Of a stretch of 48,647 nucleotides of DNA, positions 35,864-44,339 are shown piece by piece. The notes beneath the pieces were generated by a model. It was not told the origin of the DNA. It saw only the letters and a list, made by a program, of their open reading frames with translations, and made no database searches. A program made the position numbers and the translations under genes. Source of the stretch: an uncultured Bariatricus sp. (GTDB lineage Bacteria > Bacillota > Clostridia > Lachnospirales > Lachnospiraceae); contig CAKRCD010000014.1 of assembly GCA_934307065.1 (NCBI GenBank), positions 1 through 48,647 of the forward strand. The letters are read 5' to 3'. The first letter of the stretch is position 1. Each line of letters begins with the position of its first letter.

Positions 35864-36262
35864 ATGGCAGATAAATTCAAATTAAGCATTATCGCTCCGG
35901 ATGCCTCTTTCTATGAAGGGGAAGCAGAGTTTCTGGAGTTCACCAGTACAGAAGGGCAGATGGGTGTTTATGCACAGCATATTCCGCTCACAACCATTTT
36001 GGAACCATGTGTTATGACTATACACAATGATGGTGAAAAGAAGAAAGCTGCGGTTATCGGAGGATTTATAGAAATCTTAAAAGAAAAAGTGACAGTACTT
36101 GCAGAAAGTGCTCAGTGGCCGGAAGAGATTGATCTTGACCGTGCAAAAGCATCCTATGAACGTGCCAAAGAACGACTTGCTGCAAAGCAGGAAGGAATTG
36201 ATTTGAAACGTGCGGAAGCTTCACTGAAACGTGCTGTAGCTCGTATCGAAACAATCGAATAA
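35864..36262 (+). CDS. atpC: ATP synthase F1 subunit epsilon
   Basis: 132 residues. Beta-sandwich domain (APDASFYEGEAEFLEFTSTEGQMGVYAQHIPLTTIL in pieces) and C-terminal helix pair (DLDRAKASYERAKERLAAK, ASLKRAVARIETI). It couples rotation to catalysis and can inhibit ATP hydrolysis. RBS GGAGGGAC. Last gene of the operon, followed by a terminator. Confidence 0.95.
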   Translation: MADKFKLSIIAPDASFYEGEAEFLEFTSTEGQMGVYAQHIPLTTILEPCVMTIHNDGEKKKAAVIGGFIEILKEKVTVLAESAQWPEEIDLDRAKASYERAKERLAAKQEGIDLKRAEASLKRAVARIETIE

Positions 36263-36270
36263 AAGATTTT

Positions 36271-36318
36271 AAGAACCATCGTGTTGGGAGAAGATTCGCC
36301 CAATGCGGTGGTTCTTTT
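36271..36318 (+). terminator. ATP synthase operon terminator
   Basis: AGAACCA with TGGTTCT at the base and TTGGG with CCCAA above, then TTTTTTT. It lies nine bases after atpC. Confidence 0.88.
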
Positions 36319-36340
36319 TTTAGTTTCCAGGCATACGACA

Positions 36341-36364
36341 AAATGGTCCGGTGGACCTTTTTTA
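36341..36364 (+). terminator. second, small terminator-like hairpin
   Basis: GGTCC (36345-36349) pairs with GGACC (36353-36357) around GGT, then TTTTTT. The stem is short; it may back up the operon terminator. Confidence 0.5.
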
Positions 36365-36424
36365 GTAACAACGCTTGCAATTTCACATATAATAAAGCAT
36401 AATTGAATGCAAGGGGTGTGAATC

Positions 36425-36790
36425 GTGGAAACGAAACTACCTTATTATATGATGTATCCGTCACCAGATTTATTTGATGAAGAAAGACGAAACCGAAGAG
36501 ATTACGAATATGTAAGAAGTATGTATCCCGATTTGGCCAAAATAATGATTCCGTATGTAGAAGAAGAATGCGACCGCTTTGAATACGAAGAAAGTATGAT
36601 GTATGATGAATATCCGGATAAATTGCAACTGCGCTTGATGAGCAGACGAATTCAGGAACAGGTCAAGAAGCAGGAACAGGGGAAATGGGATGATGACAGA
36701 ACCCGGGATTTGGCTGAAGTTCTTTTATACCAGGAAGTATTAAGACGGAGAGCAGACAGACGGAGAAGACAGAAAAGAATCGTATGGTAA
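36425..36790 (+). CDS. conserved hypothetical Tyr/Arg/Glu-rich protein
   Basis: 121 residues, GTG start after AAGGGG. TATAAT at 36388-36393 is a possible -10. The protein is rich in charged residues and tyrosine: PYYMMYPSPDLFDEERRNRRDYEYV split around the start, YPDLAKIMIPYVEEECDRFEYE in the middle with a single Cys, and a very basic end (RRRADRRRRQKRIVW). No membrane span or known domain is recognised. It lies alone between the atp operon and the shikimate-kinase-like gene, 15 bases before the latter. Small tyrosine-rich proteins of this kind in clostridia can be spore-associated, but nothing here proves that. Confidence 0.7.
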   Translation: METKLPYYMMYPSPDLFDEERRNRRDYEYVRSMYPDLAKIMIPYVEEECDRFEYEESMMYDEYPDKLQLRLMSRRIQEQVKKQEQGKWDDDRTRDLAEVLLYQEVLRRRADRRRRQKRIVW

Positions 36791-36805
36791 AGGAATGGAA
36801 TACAA

Positions 36806-37321
36806 ATGAACGAAAAAGCACAGATGAAAAATATTATTTTTATAGGAATGCCTGCCGTGGGAAAAAGTACAGTAGGAGTTGTTATTGCAAAAAGAATGGG
36901 GTACGAGTTTATTGACACAGATTTATTGATTCAGAAGCAGGAAAAACGCCTGCTTTGCGAAATTATTGCTGAGCAGGGAATAGATGGATTCCTGAAAATC
37001 GAAAATCAAGTCAATCGGGACCTGGATGCGGAACGTGCTGTAATATCGCCGGGCGGAAGTGTTGTATACTGTGAAGAGGCTATGCGTCATTACAAAGAAA
37101 TAGGAACCGTCATCTATTTACAAACTTCCTATCAGACGATTGCTGAGCGTATTGATGACCCGAGAAAGCGAGGAGTTACCTTGCGGGAAGGGCAGTCGCT
37201 GAAAGATTTGTATGAGGAGAGAACAAGCTTATTTGAAAAATATGCGGATATTACAGTAAGCGAAGAAGGATTGGATTTGGAAGGGACTATTGGAAAAGTT
37301 CAAGAAATATTAGGAATTTAA
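36806..37321 (+). CDS. shikimate kinase-like P-loop protein
   Basis: 171 residues. P-loop GMPAVGKST (14-22), the FIDTDLLI motif with D37 and D39, and the lid-side region RTSLFEKYADI place it in the shikimate kinase family, which makes shikimate 3-phosphate in aromatic amino acid synthesis. Two key substrate-site features differ: the FR..E motif reads FLKIE (62-66), losing the shikimate-binding Arg, and the GGG motif reads PGGS (82-85). The protein could be a paralogue with another substrate, so the aroK symbol is withheld. It is probably cotranscribed with the preceding gene. No other aromatic pathway gene is nearby. Confidence 0.75.
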   Translation: MNEKAQMKNIIFIGMPAVGKSTVGVVIAKRMGYEFIDTDLLIQKQEKRLLCEIIAEQGIDGFLKIENQVNRDLDAERAVISPGGSVVYCEEAMRHYKEIGTVIYLQTSYQTIAERIDDPRKRGVTLREGQSLKDLYEERTSLFEKYADITVSEEGLDLEGTIGKVQEILGI

Positions 37322-37383
37322 TGTGAAATGTATCAAAATCTTACAAATATTTAACAAAGTATTTCCTAAATAGCAGAAAAGGT

Positions 37384-37413
37384 TTTACAATCACAATACC
37401 TGTATGTTATAAT
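37384..37413 (+). promoter_or_regulatory. murA promoter
   Basis: TTTACA at 37384-37389, 18 bases, TATAAT at 37408-37413. It leaves a leader of about 145 bases before murA, which contains a weak hairpin (AGAACC 37474-37479 with GGTTCT 37515-37520, then TTCTTT). Confidence 0.7.
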
Positions 37414-37567
37414 ATTCCACGGATTAGTATCTATTTTAAAGCTTAGTATTCACTTAAAAATGAAAATATCGTTAGAACCAGAATACGAAAATTCGTTTAG
37501 TGCATTGTGTATGAGGTTCTTTCTTTGAAGAATAATATAAATTAGAAACCGGTAACAGAGGTGTATT

Positions 37568-38860
37568 ATGGAACAGTATATTATTAAGGGTGGCAATCCA
37601 TTAGTTGGTGAAGTGGAAATCGGGGGAGCAAAGAATGCAGCCCTTCCGATTCTTGCTGCATCCATTATGACAGATGAGACAGTTACGATTGACAACTTAC
37701 CCGATGTAAATGATATCAATGTTTTGTTAGAAGCAATTGAAGGTATTGGAGCTGATGTGAAGAGAATCAATCCGCATACAGTGAAGATAAATGGCAGCGG
37801 AATTGGCAATTTTGATATTGAGTATGATTATATCAAGAAAATCAGAGCATCCTATTATCTACTCGGAGCCCTTCTTGGAAAATATAAAAGAGCAGAAGTG
37901 GCACTCCCGGGAGGCTGTAATATCGGAAGCCGTCCAATTGACCAACATTTGAAAGGATTCCGTGCACTTGGTGCATATGTAGATATTGAACATGGCAAGA
38001 TTATTGCTGAAGCAGAACATCTGACAGGAAAGCATATTTATTTTGATGTTGTGAGTGTAGGGGCGACCATCAACGTAATGATGGCAGCTGTGATGGCTGA
38101 CGGAATGACGATTATGGAAAATGTGGCAAAAGAACCACACGTTGTAGATGTTGCCAATTTTCTGAACAGTATGGGAGCAAATATCCGTGGTGCAGGAACA
38201 GACATGATTAAAATTCGCGGAGTATCCAGACTTCACGGAACAACTTATTCCATCATTCCGGATCAGATTGAAGCCGGTACGTTTATGTTTGCGGCAGCGG
38301 CAACCCGTGGAGACGTTACAGTGTTAAATGTCATTCCAAAACATCTGGAGGCAACCATTGCGAAGCTTTTAGAAATCGGGTGTGAAGTGGAAGAACTTGA
38401 TGATGCGGTTCGTGTAGTGTCTAAAGGTGCATTGCATAATACGCATGTGAAGACCTTGCCATATCCGGGTTTCCCGACGGATATGCAGCCACAGATTGGC
38501 GTCACACTTGCTCTTTGCAAAGGGACAAGCACAATTACAGAAAGTATCTTTGAAAATCGTTTTAAATATCTGGATGAGCTGGCAAGAATGGGAGCCAATG
38601 TAAAGATTGAAGGAAATTCAGCAACCATTGAAGGTGTATCGAAGTTTTCAGGAGCGCAGGTAAGTGCACCGGATCTTCGTGCAGGTGCAGCTCTTGTAAT
38701 TGCAGGTCTTGCTGCAGAAGGAATCACACTGGTAGATGATATTGTATATATCCAGAGAGGTTATGAGCGTTTTGAAGAGAAGCTGAAAGGGCTTGGCGCA
38801 GTAATCGAAAAAGTATCCAGTGAAAGAGATATTCAGAAATTCAAATTAAAAGTGAGCTAA
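37568..38860 (+). CDS. murA: UDP-N-acetylglucosamine 1-carboxyvinyltransferase
   Basis: 430 residues. First committed step of peptidoglycan synthesis: transfer of enolpyruvate from PEP to UDP-GlcNAc; the target of fosfomycin. The active-site loop LPGGCNIGSRPID has the PEP-binding Cys at residue 117, so fosfomycin reactivity is expected. GGAKNAALPILAA at the start and the repeats of the two-domain EPSP-synthase fold are complete. Firmicutes often have two copies (murA/murZ); which one this is cannot be told here. RBS AGAGGTG. Confidence 0.95.
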   Translation: MEQYIIKGGNPLVGEVEIGGAKNAALPILAASIMTDETVTIDNLPDVNDINVLLEAIEGIGADVKRINPHTVKINGSGIGNFDIEYDYIKKIRASYYLLGALLGKYKRAEVALPGGCNIGSRPIDQHLKGFRALGAYVDIEHGKIIAEAEHLTGKHIYFDVVSVGATINVMMAAVMADGMTIMENVAKEPHVVDVANFLNSMGANIRGAGTDMIKIRGVSRLHGTTYSIIPDQIEAGTFMFAAAATRGDVTVLNVIPKHLEATIAKLLEIGCEVEELDDAVRVVSKGALHNTHVKTLPYPGFPTDMQPQIGVTLALCKGTSTITESIFENRFKYLDELARMGANVKIEGNSATIEGVSKFSGAQVSAPDLRAGAALVIAGLAAEGITLVDDIVYIQRGYERFEEKLKGLGAVIEKVSSERDIQKFKLKVS

Positions 38861-38915
38861 TCAAGAAAGAATAATCAATAGCGACAAAAGTGCGGCAAAA
38901 GTGGTAAAATGTAGG

Positions 38916-38944
38916 TTGACATCATATATAGAAAGTGCTATGAT
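38916..38944 (+). promoter_or_regulatory. metK promoter
   Basis: TTGACA at 38916-38921, 17 bases, TATGAT at 38939-38944, about 25 bases before the SAM riboswitch. Confidence 0.85.
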
Positions 38945-38974
38945 ATCATCCGTAACAAATAAAAGATTAACTTT

Positions 38975-39072
38975 CTCTTATTCAGAGTGGTGGAGGTACA
39001 AAGGACCTGCGAAGCCACGGCAACCCCGGTAAAGGAAGGTGCCAACCTGAGCGAGCAATCGAACAATAAGAG
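38975..39072 (+). promoter_or_regulatory. SAM-I (S box) riboswitch
   Basis: P1 pairs CTCTTATT (38975-38982) with AATAAGAG (39065-39072). AGAGTGGTGGAGG, CGAAGCCACGGCAACC and AAGGTGCCAACCTGAGCGA are the conserved SAM-I words in the right order. It senses S-adenosylmethionine, the product of the downstream enzyme. Confidence 0.96.
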
Positions 39073-39092
39073 GATTGATTAGATAGAATATC

Positions 39093-39121
39093 AGGTCAAT
39101 CCTTTGGGATTGACCTTTTTT
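39093..39121 (+). terminator. SAM riboswitch terminator
   Basis: A perfect ten-pair stem, AGGTCAATCC (39093-39102) with GGATTGACCT (39107-39116), then T6. The 5' arm can instead pair with GGATTGA (from 39072), which overlaps the P1 3' strand, so SAM binding frees the terminator: an OFF switch. Confidence 0.92.
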
Positions 39122-39189
39122 AGTTCATAGGAAATAGTTTCCTATTCTCTTCTCAATCCCGCAGAGAAAGAATACAGAAAGGAAAAAAC

Positions 39190-40377
39190 ATGGAGAGATT
39201 ATTATTTACATCAGAATCAGTAACCGAAGGACATCCAGATAAGATGTGCGACCAGATTTCAGACGCAATCCTGGACGCACTTATGGAACAGGACCCAATG
39301 AGCCGTGTAGCCTGCGAGACATCAACTACTACAGGTCTTGTACTTGTAATGGGAGAAATCACAACAAAAGGCTATGTAGATATTCAGAAAATAGTACGTG
39401 ATACGGTCAGAGAAATCGGCTACACAAGAGGAAAATATGGATTTGACGCAGATACCTGTGGTGTTATGGTTGCAATCGATGAGCAGTCAGCAGATATTGC
39501 ACTTGGAGTAGATAAAGCATTAGAAGCCAAAGAAAATAAGATGACAGATGAAGAGTTAGAAGCAATCGGTGCCGGAGACCAGGGAATGATGTTCGGATAT
39601 GCTTCTGACGAGACAGAAGAATATATGCCATATCCAATCGCACTTGCACACAAGCTTGCACGTCGTCTGACAGAAGTTAGAAAGAATGGAACACTTTCCT
39701 ACCTTCGTCCGGATGGAAAGACACAGGTTACCGTAGAATATGATGAAAATGGAGTACCTGCCCGTCTTGATGCAGTTGTACTTTCTACACAGCATGACCC
39801 GGATGTGACACAGGAACAGATTCATGCAGATGTAAAGAAATACATCTTTGATGAAATTCTTCCTGCTGAAATGGTAGATGAAAACACAAAATTCTTTATC
39901 AACCCGACAGGTCGTTTTGTGATTGGTGGACCTCACGGGGACAGTGGACTTACCGGACGTAAGATTATTGTAGATACTTACGGCGGAATGGCTCGTCACG
40001 GAGGTGGAGCTTTCTCAGGAAAAGACTGCACAAAGGTAGACCGCTCTGCAGCCTATGCAGCCCGTTATGTTGCAAAGAACATTGTAGCAGCAGGACTTGC
40101 AAAGAAATGTGAAATCCAGCTTTCTTATGCAATCGGAGTAGCACAACCTACCTCTATTATGGTAGATACATTTGGAACAGGCAAATTAGCAGACCACAAG
40201 CTGGTAGATATCATCCGTGAAAACTTCGATTTAAGACCGGCAGGAATTATTAAAATGCTGGATTTAAGAAGACCGATTTACAAACAGACAGCAGCTTACG
40301 GACATTTTGGACGTAATGACTTAAATCTGCCATGGGAGAGACTGGATAAAGCAGAAGTACTGAAACAGTATTTATAG
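39190..40377 (+). CDS. metK: S-adenosylmethionine synthetase
   Basis: 395 residues. Makes SAM from methionine and ATP in the cytosol. Signatures include [20 protein letters not shown] with the ATP-site His, [12 protein letters not shown], and [22 protein letters not shown] in parts. Length is normal. RBS AGAAAGGA. The gene is monocistronic, under a SAM-I riboswitch and followed by a terminator, so product feedback is direct. Confidence 0.97.
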   Translation: MERLLFTSESVTEGHPDKMCDQISDAILDALMEQDPMSRVACETSTTTGLVLVMGEITTKGYVDIQKIVRDTVREIGYTRGKYGFDADTCGVMVAIDEQSADIALGVDKALEAKENKMTDEELEAIGAGDQGMMFGYASDETEEYMPYPIALAHKLARRLTEVRKNGTLSYLRPDGKTQVTVEYDENGVPARLDAVVLSTQHDPDVTQEQIHADVKKYIFDEILPAEMVDENTKFFINPTGRFVIGGPHGDSGLTGRKIIVDTYGGMARHGGGAFSGKDCTKVDRSAAYAARYVAKNIVAAGLAKKCEIQLSYAIGVAQPTSIMVDTFGTGKLADHKLVDIIRENFDLRPAGIIKMLDLRRPIYKQTAAYGHFGRNDLNLPWERLDKAEVLKQYL

Positions 40378-40394
40378 AATTTTTAGAAAAATTT

Positions 40395-40426
40395 ACGGAC
40401 GCTTTGATGTGAAGCGTCCGTTTTTG
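40395..40426 (+). terminator. metK terminator
   Basis: ACGGACGCTT (40395-40404) with AAGCGTCCGT (40412-40421), a perfect ten-pair stem, then TTTT. Confidence 0.92.
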
Positions 40427-40489
40427 TGTTATTCTATGAGGTAGAAGTGAAAGACACTAGAATAATGGAAAACAAAAGGAGGAATCCTT

Positions 40490-41647
40490 ATGAAATTAAA
40501 GAACCGTTTATTGATTTCATTTATTGTAATCATGACGCTTCCGCTTGTCTTAAGTTCCATATTTATTTGGGGGATTGCACAGTATCGGATTAAGCTGATT
40601 GAGAAAACATATGGGCTGACAGGAAATGAATACAAGAACTTTTCCCGCTCTTTGAATTTTTTGAAGGAGATGCCGGAGGTCCGTCAGTTTTTGTTACATA
40701 TGGGTGTGTCTATCATCTGTATTTTGATTCTGACTGCAATGGTACTGGTTTTATGGGTTTATGGAAGCATGATTCGGCAGATTAACCGTCTGCAGGAAGC
40801 TGCCAAGCGTGTCCAGTCCGGAGATTTGGACTTTGAACTTAAGCCGGAAGGCAAGGATGAGCTGGGTCAGCTCATTCAGGCTTTCGAGGATATGCGGGCC
40901 AGACTGAAGGAGAATGCAGAAGAAAAGATTCAGTCCGACAGGGAGAGTAAAGAATTAATTAGTAATATCTCCCATGATTTGAAGACTCCAATCACTGCGA
41001 TCAAGGGATATGTGGAAGGAATCCGCGACGGAGTTGCGGATACCCCGGAGAAAATGGATAAGTACCTGGGAACCATTTACAATAAAGCAAATGAAATGAA
41101 TCTGCTGATCAATGAGCTGACTTTTTATTCCAAAATTGATACCAACCGTATTCCGTATAACTTTGCGCCAATATCTGTAAATGCATATTTTGATGACTGC
41201 GCAGAAGATTTGGCGATGGAATTAGAGGCAAAGAATGTAGAATTTGGTTATTTTAATTATGTAGATTCCGACCAGATGATTATTGCAGATCCAGAGCAGT
41301 TGAAACGAGTGATTAACAACATTATCAGCAATTCACTGAAGTATACGGAACGTGACAAACGCAAGATTAATCTTCGGGTGAAAGACGTAGGTGATTTTAT
41401 CCAGGTAGAGCTGGAAGATAACGGAAAGGGGATTGCTGCAAAAGATTTGCCGCATATCTTTGAGCGTTTCTACCGAACGGATGCTTCAAGAAATTCATCC
41501 AAGGGTGGAAGCGGAATCGGACTTTCTATTGTAAAGAAAATTATAGAGGACCACGGTGGCAAGATTTGGGCTACAAGCCGGGAAGGAATCGGCACAGTAA
41601 TGTATTTTGTCATAAGAAAATATCAGGAGGTACCTGTAAATGAGTAA
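40490..41647 (+). CDS. sensor histidine kinase
   Basis: 385 residues, ATG after AAAGGAGGA. Two membrane spans (about 7-29 and 72-93) enclose a small external loop of about 42 residues. A HAMP domain (about 93-145), a HisKA domain with the phosphorylated His162 in SNISHDLKTPITAIKGY, and an ATPase domain with NNIISNSLKYT, DNGKGIAAKD and GGSGIGLSIVKKI follow. The short external loop suggests it senses a membrane or envelope signal, not a large ligand. It overlaps the response regulator by eight bases. Confidence 0.94.
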   Translation: MKLKNRLLISFIVIMTLPLVLSSIFIWGIAQYRIKLIEKTYGLTGNEYKNFSRSLNFLKEMPEVRQFLLHMGVSIICILILTAMVLVLWVYGSMIRQINRLQEAAKRVQSGDLDFELKPEGKDELGQLIQAFEDMRARLKENAEEKIQSDRESKELISNISHDLKTPITAIKGYVEGIRDGVADTPEKMDKYLGTIYNKANEMNLLINELTFYSKIDTNRIPYNFAPISVNAYFDDCAEDLAMELEAKNVEFGYFNYVDSDQMIIADPEQLKRVINNIISNSLKYTERDKRKINLRVKDVGDFIQVELEDNGKGIAAKDLPHIFERFYRTDASRNSSKGGSGIGLSIVKKIIEDHGGKIWATSREGIGTVMYFVIRKYQEVPVNE

Positions 41648-42329
41648 GATATTAATTGTAGAAGATGAAGAAGCAATTGCAGATTTGGAAAAAGATTATT
41701 TAGAACTGAGTGGGTTCGAAGTCCAGGTGGCAAATGACGGTGTGAAAGGATTGGAACTCGCCTTGTCCGATGATTTTAATCTGGTAATTTTGGACTTGAT
41801 GCTTCCGGGGGTAGATGGATTCGAGATTTGCAGAAAAGTACGTGAGGAAAAGAATACACCGATTATTATGGTTTCCGCAAAGAAGGATGACATCGATAAA
41901 ATCCGTGGACTGGGACTTGGAGCAGATGATTATATGACAAAGCCATTTAGCCCAAGTGAGCTGGTAGCAAGAGTAAAAGCACATCTGGCAAGATATGAGC
42001 GCCTGATAGGAAGTGCAGTAGAAGAAAATAAAATTATTGAGATCCGTGGTCTTAAGATTGACACCACGGCAAGGAGAGTATGGGTAAATGGAGAAGAGAA
42101 GAACTTCACAACCAAAGAGTTTGATTTGCTTACCTTCCTTGCAAGTCACCCGAACCATGTGTATACCAAAGATGAATTGTTTCGCGAAATCTGGGATATG
42201 GAGTCCATTGGAGACATTGCAACCGTAACAGTTCATATTAAGAAAATTCGCGAGAAGATTGAATATGACACATCCAATCCACAGTATATTGAAACCATCT
42301 GGGGAGTCGGATACCGGTTCAAGATGTAG
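41640..42329 (+). CDS. OmpR-family response regulator
   Basis: 229 residues. Receiver domain with the acidic pair at 9-10, phosphoacceptor D52 in LVILDLMLPG, and KPF near 103; then a winged-helix DNA-binding domain ending KKIREKIEYDTSNPQYIETIWGVGYRFKM (in pieces). RBS CAGGAGGT inside the kinase gene. It is the partner of the kinase before it. Its targets are unknown; the nearest next gene is an RNA methyltransferase. Confidence 0.95.
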   Translation: MSKILIVEDEEAIADLEKDYLELSGFEVQVANDGVKGLELALSDDFNLVILDLMLPGVDGFEICRKVREEKNTPIIMVSAKKDDIDKIRGLGLGADDYMTKPFSPSELVARVKAHLARYERLIGSAVEENKIIEIRGLKIDTTARRVWVNGEEKNFTTKEFDLLTFLASHPNHVYTKDELFREIWDMESIGDIATVTVHIKKIREKIEYDTSNPQYIETIWGVGYRFKM

Positions 42330-42364
42330 AGTTGGATAAATGAATGAGAGTTGAGGAAAAAGTT

Positions 42365-43156
42365 ATGATTACAAGCAGCAGTAATGTCAGAGTAAAGCAA
42401 CTGCTGGCATGGCAGAAGAAGCGGAAAGTCCGTGAGGCGGATGCTGTCTATATCGTAGAGGGAATTCGCATGTATGCGGAAGCCCCGGAAGAAAAAGTGA
42501 AAGAAGTGTATGTCTCTGAAAGCTTTTATTATAAGAAGAAAGAGGAACTTCAGTTAGATAAATGGAGTAAGAAACTGGAAATCTTATCAGATTCCGTGTA
42601 TGCACATGTTTCAGACACCAAAACTCCGCAGGGTGTTCTTGTAGTAATGGATCAGATGCAGTATTCAATGGAACAGATATTAGAAGAAAAAAACGGAGTG
42701 AAACCACTTCTCATGGTACTGGATAATCTGCAGGATCCGGGGAATTTAGGGACCATTCTGCGTGCCGGAGAGGCAGCAGGTGTTACCGGAGTTCTTATGA
42801 GTAGTGATTGTGTGGATATTTATAATCCGAAAGTCATCCGTTCTACAATGGGGTCGATTTACCGGATGCCGTTCTTATATACCGAACATCTGGAGAAAGT
42901 GATAAAGGAATTAAAAGATCGTGGAATTCATACTTATGCAGCCCATCTACAGGGAAAGCATAGTTATGAGGAAGAAGATTATAGTCAGGGAACTGCATTT
43001 TTGATTGGAAATGAAGGAAATGGGCTGCGAGCTGAAGTGGCAGATGCAGCAGAAATTTATATCAAAATTCCTATGTGTGGCGAGGTAGAATCTTTAAATG
43101 CAGCGATTGCTTCGGCGGTACTGATGTTTGAGGCAGCAAGACAGAGAAGAAAATAA
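42365..43156 (+). CDS. TrmH/SpoU-family RNA 2'-O-methyltransferase
   Basis: 263 residues from the ATG at 42365, nine bases after GAGG; an in-frame ATG at 42344 has no ribosome site. The N-terminal substrate-binding domain (MITSSSNVRVKQLLAWQ, then EGIRMYAEAP) is followed by the SPOUT knot: LDNLQDPGNLGTILRAGEAAG, then LIGNEGNGL and IPMCGEVESLNAAIASAVLMFEA (in parts). Such enzymes methylate rRNA or tRNA riboses using SAM. The exact site is not predictable. It begins 35 bases after the response regulator. Confidence 0.92.
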   Translation: MITSSSNVRVKQLLAWQKKRKVREADAVYIVEGIRMYAEAPEEKVKEVYVSESFYYKKKEELQLDKWSKKLEILSDSVYAHVSDTKTPQGVLVVMDQMQYSMEQILEEKNGVKPLLMVLDNLQDPGNLGTILRAGEAAGVTGVLMSSDCVDIYNPKVIRSTMGSIYRMPFLYTEHLEKVIKELKDRGIHTYAAHLQGKHSYEEEDYSQGTAFLIGNEGNGLRAEVADAAEIYIKIPMCGEVESLNAAIASAVLMFEAARQRRK

Positions 43157-43204
43157 ATGGTTGTATGTTATGTGGCAGGAATCAGGAAGAACAGGGTGTG
43201 ATTA

Positions 43205-43231
43205 ATGCATATTTATTCTTGAATAATGCAT
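43205..43231 (+). promoter_or_regulatory. arginine-box-like operator
   Basis: A dyad: ATGCATATTTATTC, two bases, then GAATAATGCAT, centred near 43218. It resembles ArgR/AhrC operator half sites (TGAATAAT-type) and covers the -35 box of the argF promoter. Confidence 0.6.
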
Positions 43232-43247
43232 AAAAGAGTGCTATGAT
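43219..43247 (+). promoter_or_regulatory. argF promoter
   Basis: TTGAAT at 43219-43224, 17 bases, TATGAT at 43242-43247; the -35 lies inside the dyad operator. Confidence 0.72.
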
Positions 43248-43310
43248 AATAAAACAACATTTTGAAAACGGAATCAGAGATTTGATAGAACACAGAAAGA
43301 AGGATATAAG

Positions 43311-44312
43311 ATGAATTTAGCAGGAAAACACTTTTTAACACTGAAAGATTTCACACCAGAAGAGATTACTTATTTTGTTGATCTTGCAGCTGACTTGAAA
43401 GAAAAGAAGAAACAGGGAATTCCTGTAGATGTGCTCCATGGAAAGAATGTGGCACTTATTTTTGAAAAAACCAGTACAAGAACCAGATGTGCATTTGAAG
43501 TGGCGGCTCATGACCTTGGAATGGGATGCACCTATCTGGACCCGAAGGCTTCCCAGATTGGAAAGAAAGAGAGTATCAAAGATACAGCGCGGGTACTTGG
43601 CAGAATGTTTGATGGAATTGAATACCGTGGTTATGGACAGGATATCGTAGATGAATTGGCAAAATATGCCGGGGTTCCGGTATGGAATGGACTTACAAAT
43701 GAATATCATCCAACACAGATGCTGGCAGATTTGCTGACAATCAAAGAACATTTAGGACGGGTACAGGGCGTGAAACTCGTATACATGGGAGATGCCCGTT
43801 ATAATATGGGTAATTCGCTGATGATTTTATGTGCAAAGATGGGAATGCATTTCGTTGCATGCGCACCTAAAAAATATTTCCCGAATCAAGAATTGATAGA
43901 TGAATGCCTGGAATATGCAAAACAATCAGGAGCAACACTCACATTCACTGAAAATGTAGAAGAAGGAACAAAAGGCGCAGACGTTATTTACACGGACGTA
44001 TGGGTTTCTATGGGAGAGCCGGACGAAATCTGGGAAGAAAGAATCCGCGAATTATCTCCGTATAAAGTGACAAAAGAAGTTATGGATAATGCAGGAAGTC
44101 AGGCAATCTTCCTTCACTGTCTGCCGGCATTCCACGATTTAGATACTACCATCGGAAAAGAAATGGGAGAACGCTTCGGACTCACGGAACTGGAAGTTAC
44201 AGATGAGGTATTTGAATCTGCACAGTCTGTGGTATTTGATGAAGCAGAAAACAGAATGCATACAATCAAAGCAGTGATGGCTGCTACGTTAGGTGCATTT
44301 GCAGAAAAATAA
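43311..44312 (+). CDS. argF: ornithine carbamoyltransferase
   Basis: 333 residues. Transfers the carbamoyl group to ornithine to give citrulline in arginine synthesis (or the reverse in catabolism). The carbamoyl phosphate site STRTR is at 55-59, [11 protein letters not shown] and the ornithine-site loop HCLPAFHD are intact, as is [19 protein letters not shown]. The biosynthetic role is favoured because of the ArgR-like operator and the lack of arcA or arcC nearby. It starts a run argF-birA-(unknown)-dusB with short gaps. Confidence 0.94.
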   Translation: MNLAGKHFLTLKDFTPEEITYFVDLAADLKEKKKQGIPVDVLHGKNVALIFEKTSTRTRCAFEVAAHDLGMGCTYLDPKASQIGKKESIKDTARVLGRMFDGIEYRGYGQDIVDELAKYAGVPVWNGLTNEYHPTQMLADLLTIKEHLGRVQGVKLVYMGDARYNMGNSLMILCAKMGMHFVACAPKKYFPNQELIDECLEYAKQSGATLTFTENVEEGTKGADVIYTDVWVSMGEPDEIWEERIRELSPYKVTKEVMDNAGSQAIFLHCLPAFHDLDTTIGKEMGERFGLTELEVTDEVFESAQSVVFDEAENRMHTIKAVMAATLGAFAEK

Positions 44313-44339
44313 ATTTCATTGGAAAGTCATGGATAAATC

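Noticed and set aside
38861..38974. A small gene between murA and the SAM riboswitch
   Set aside because: No frame with a start and ribosome site; the stretch holds the metK promoter.
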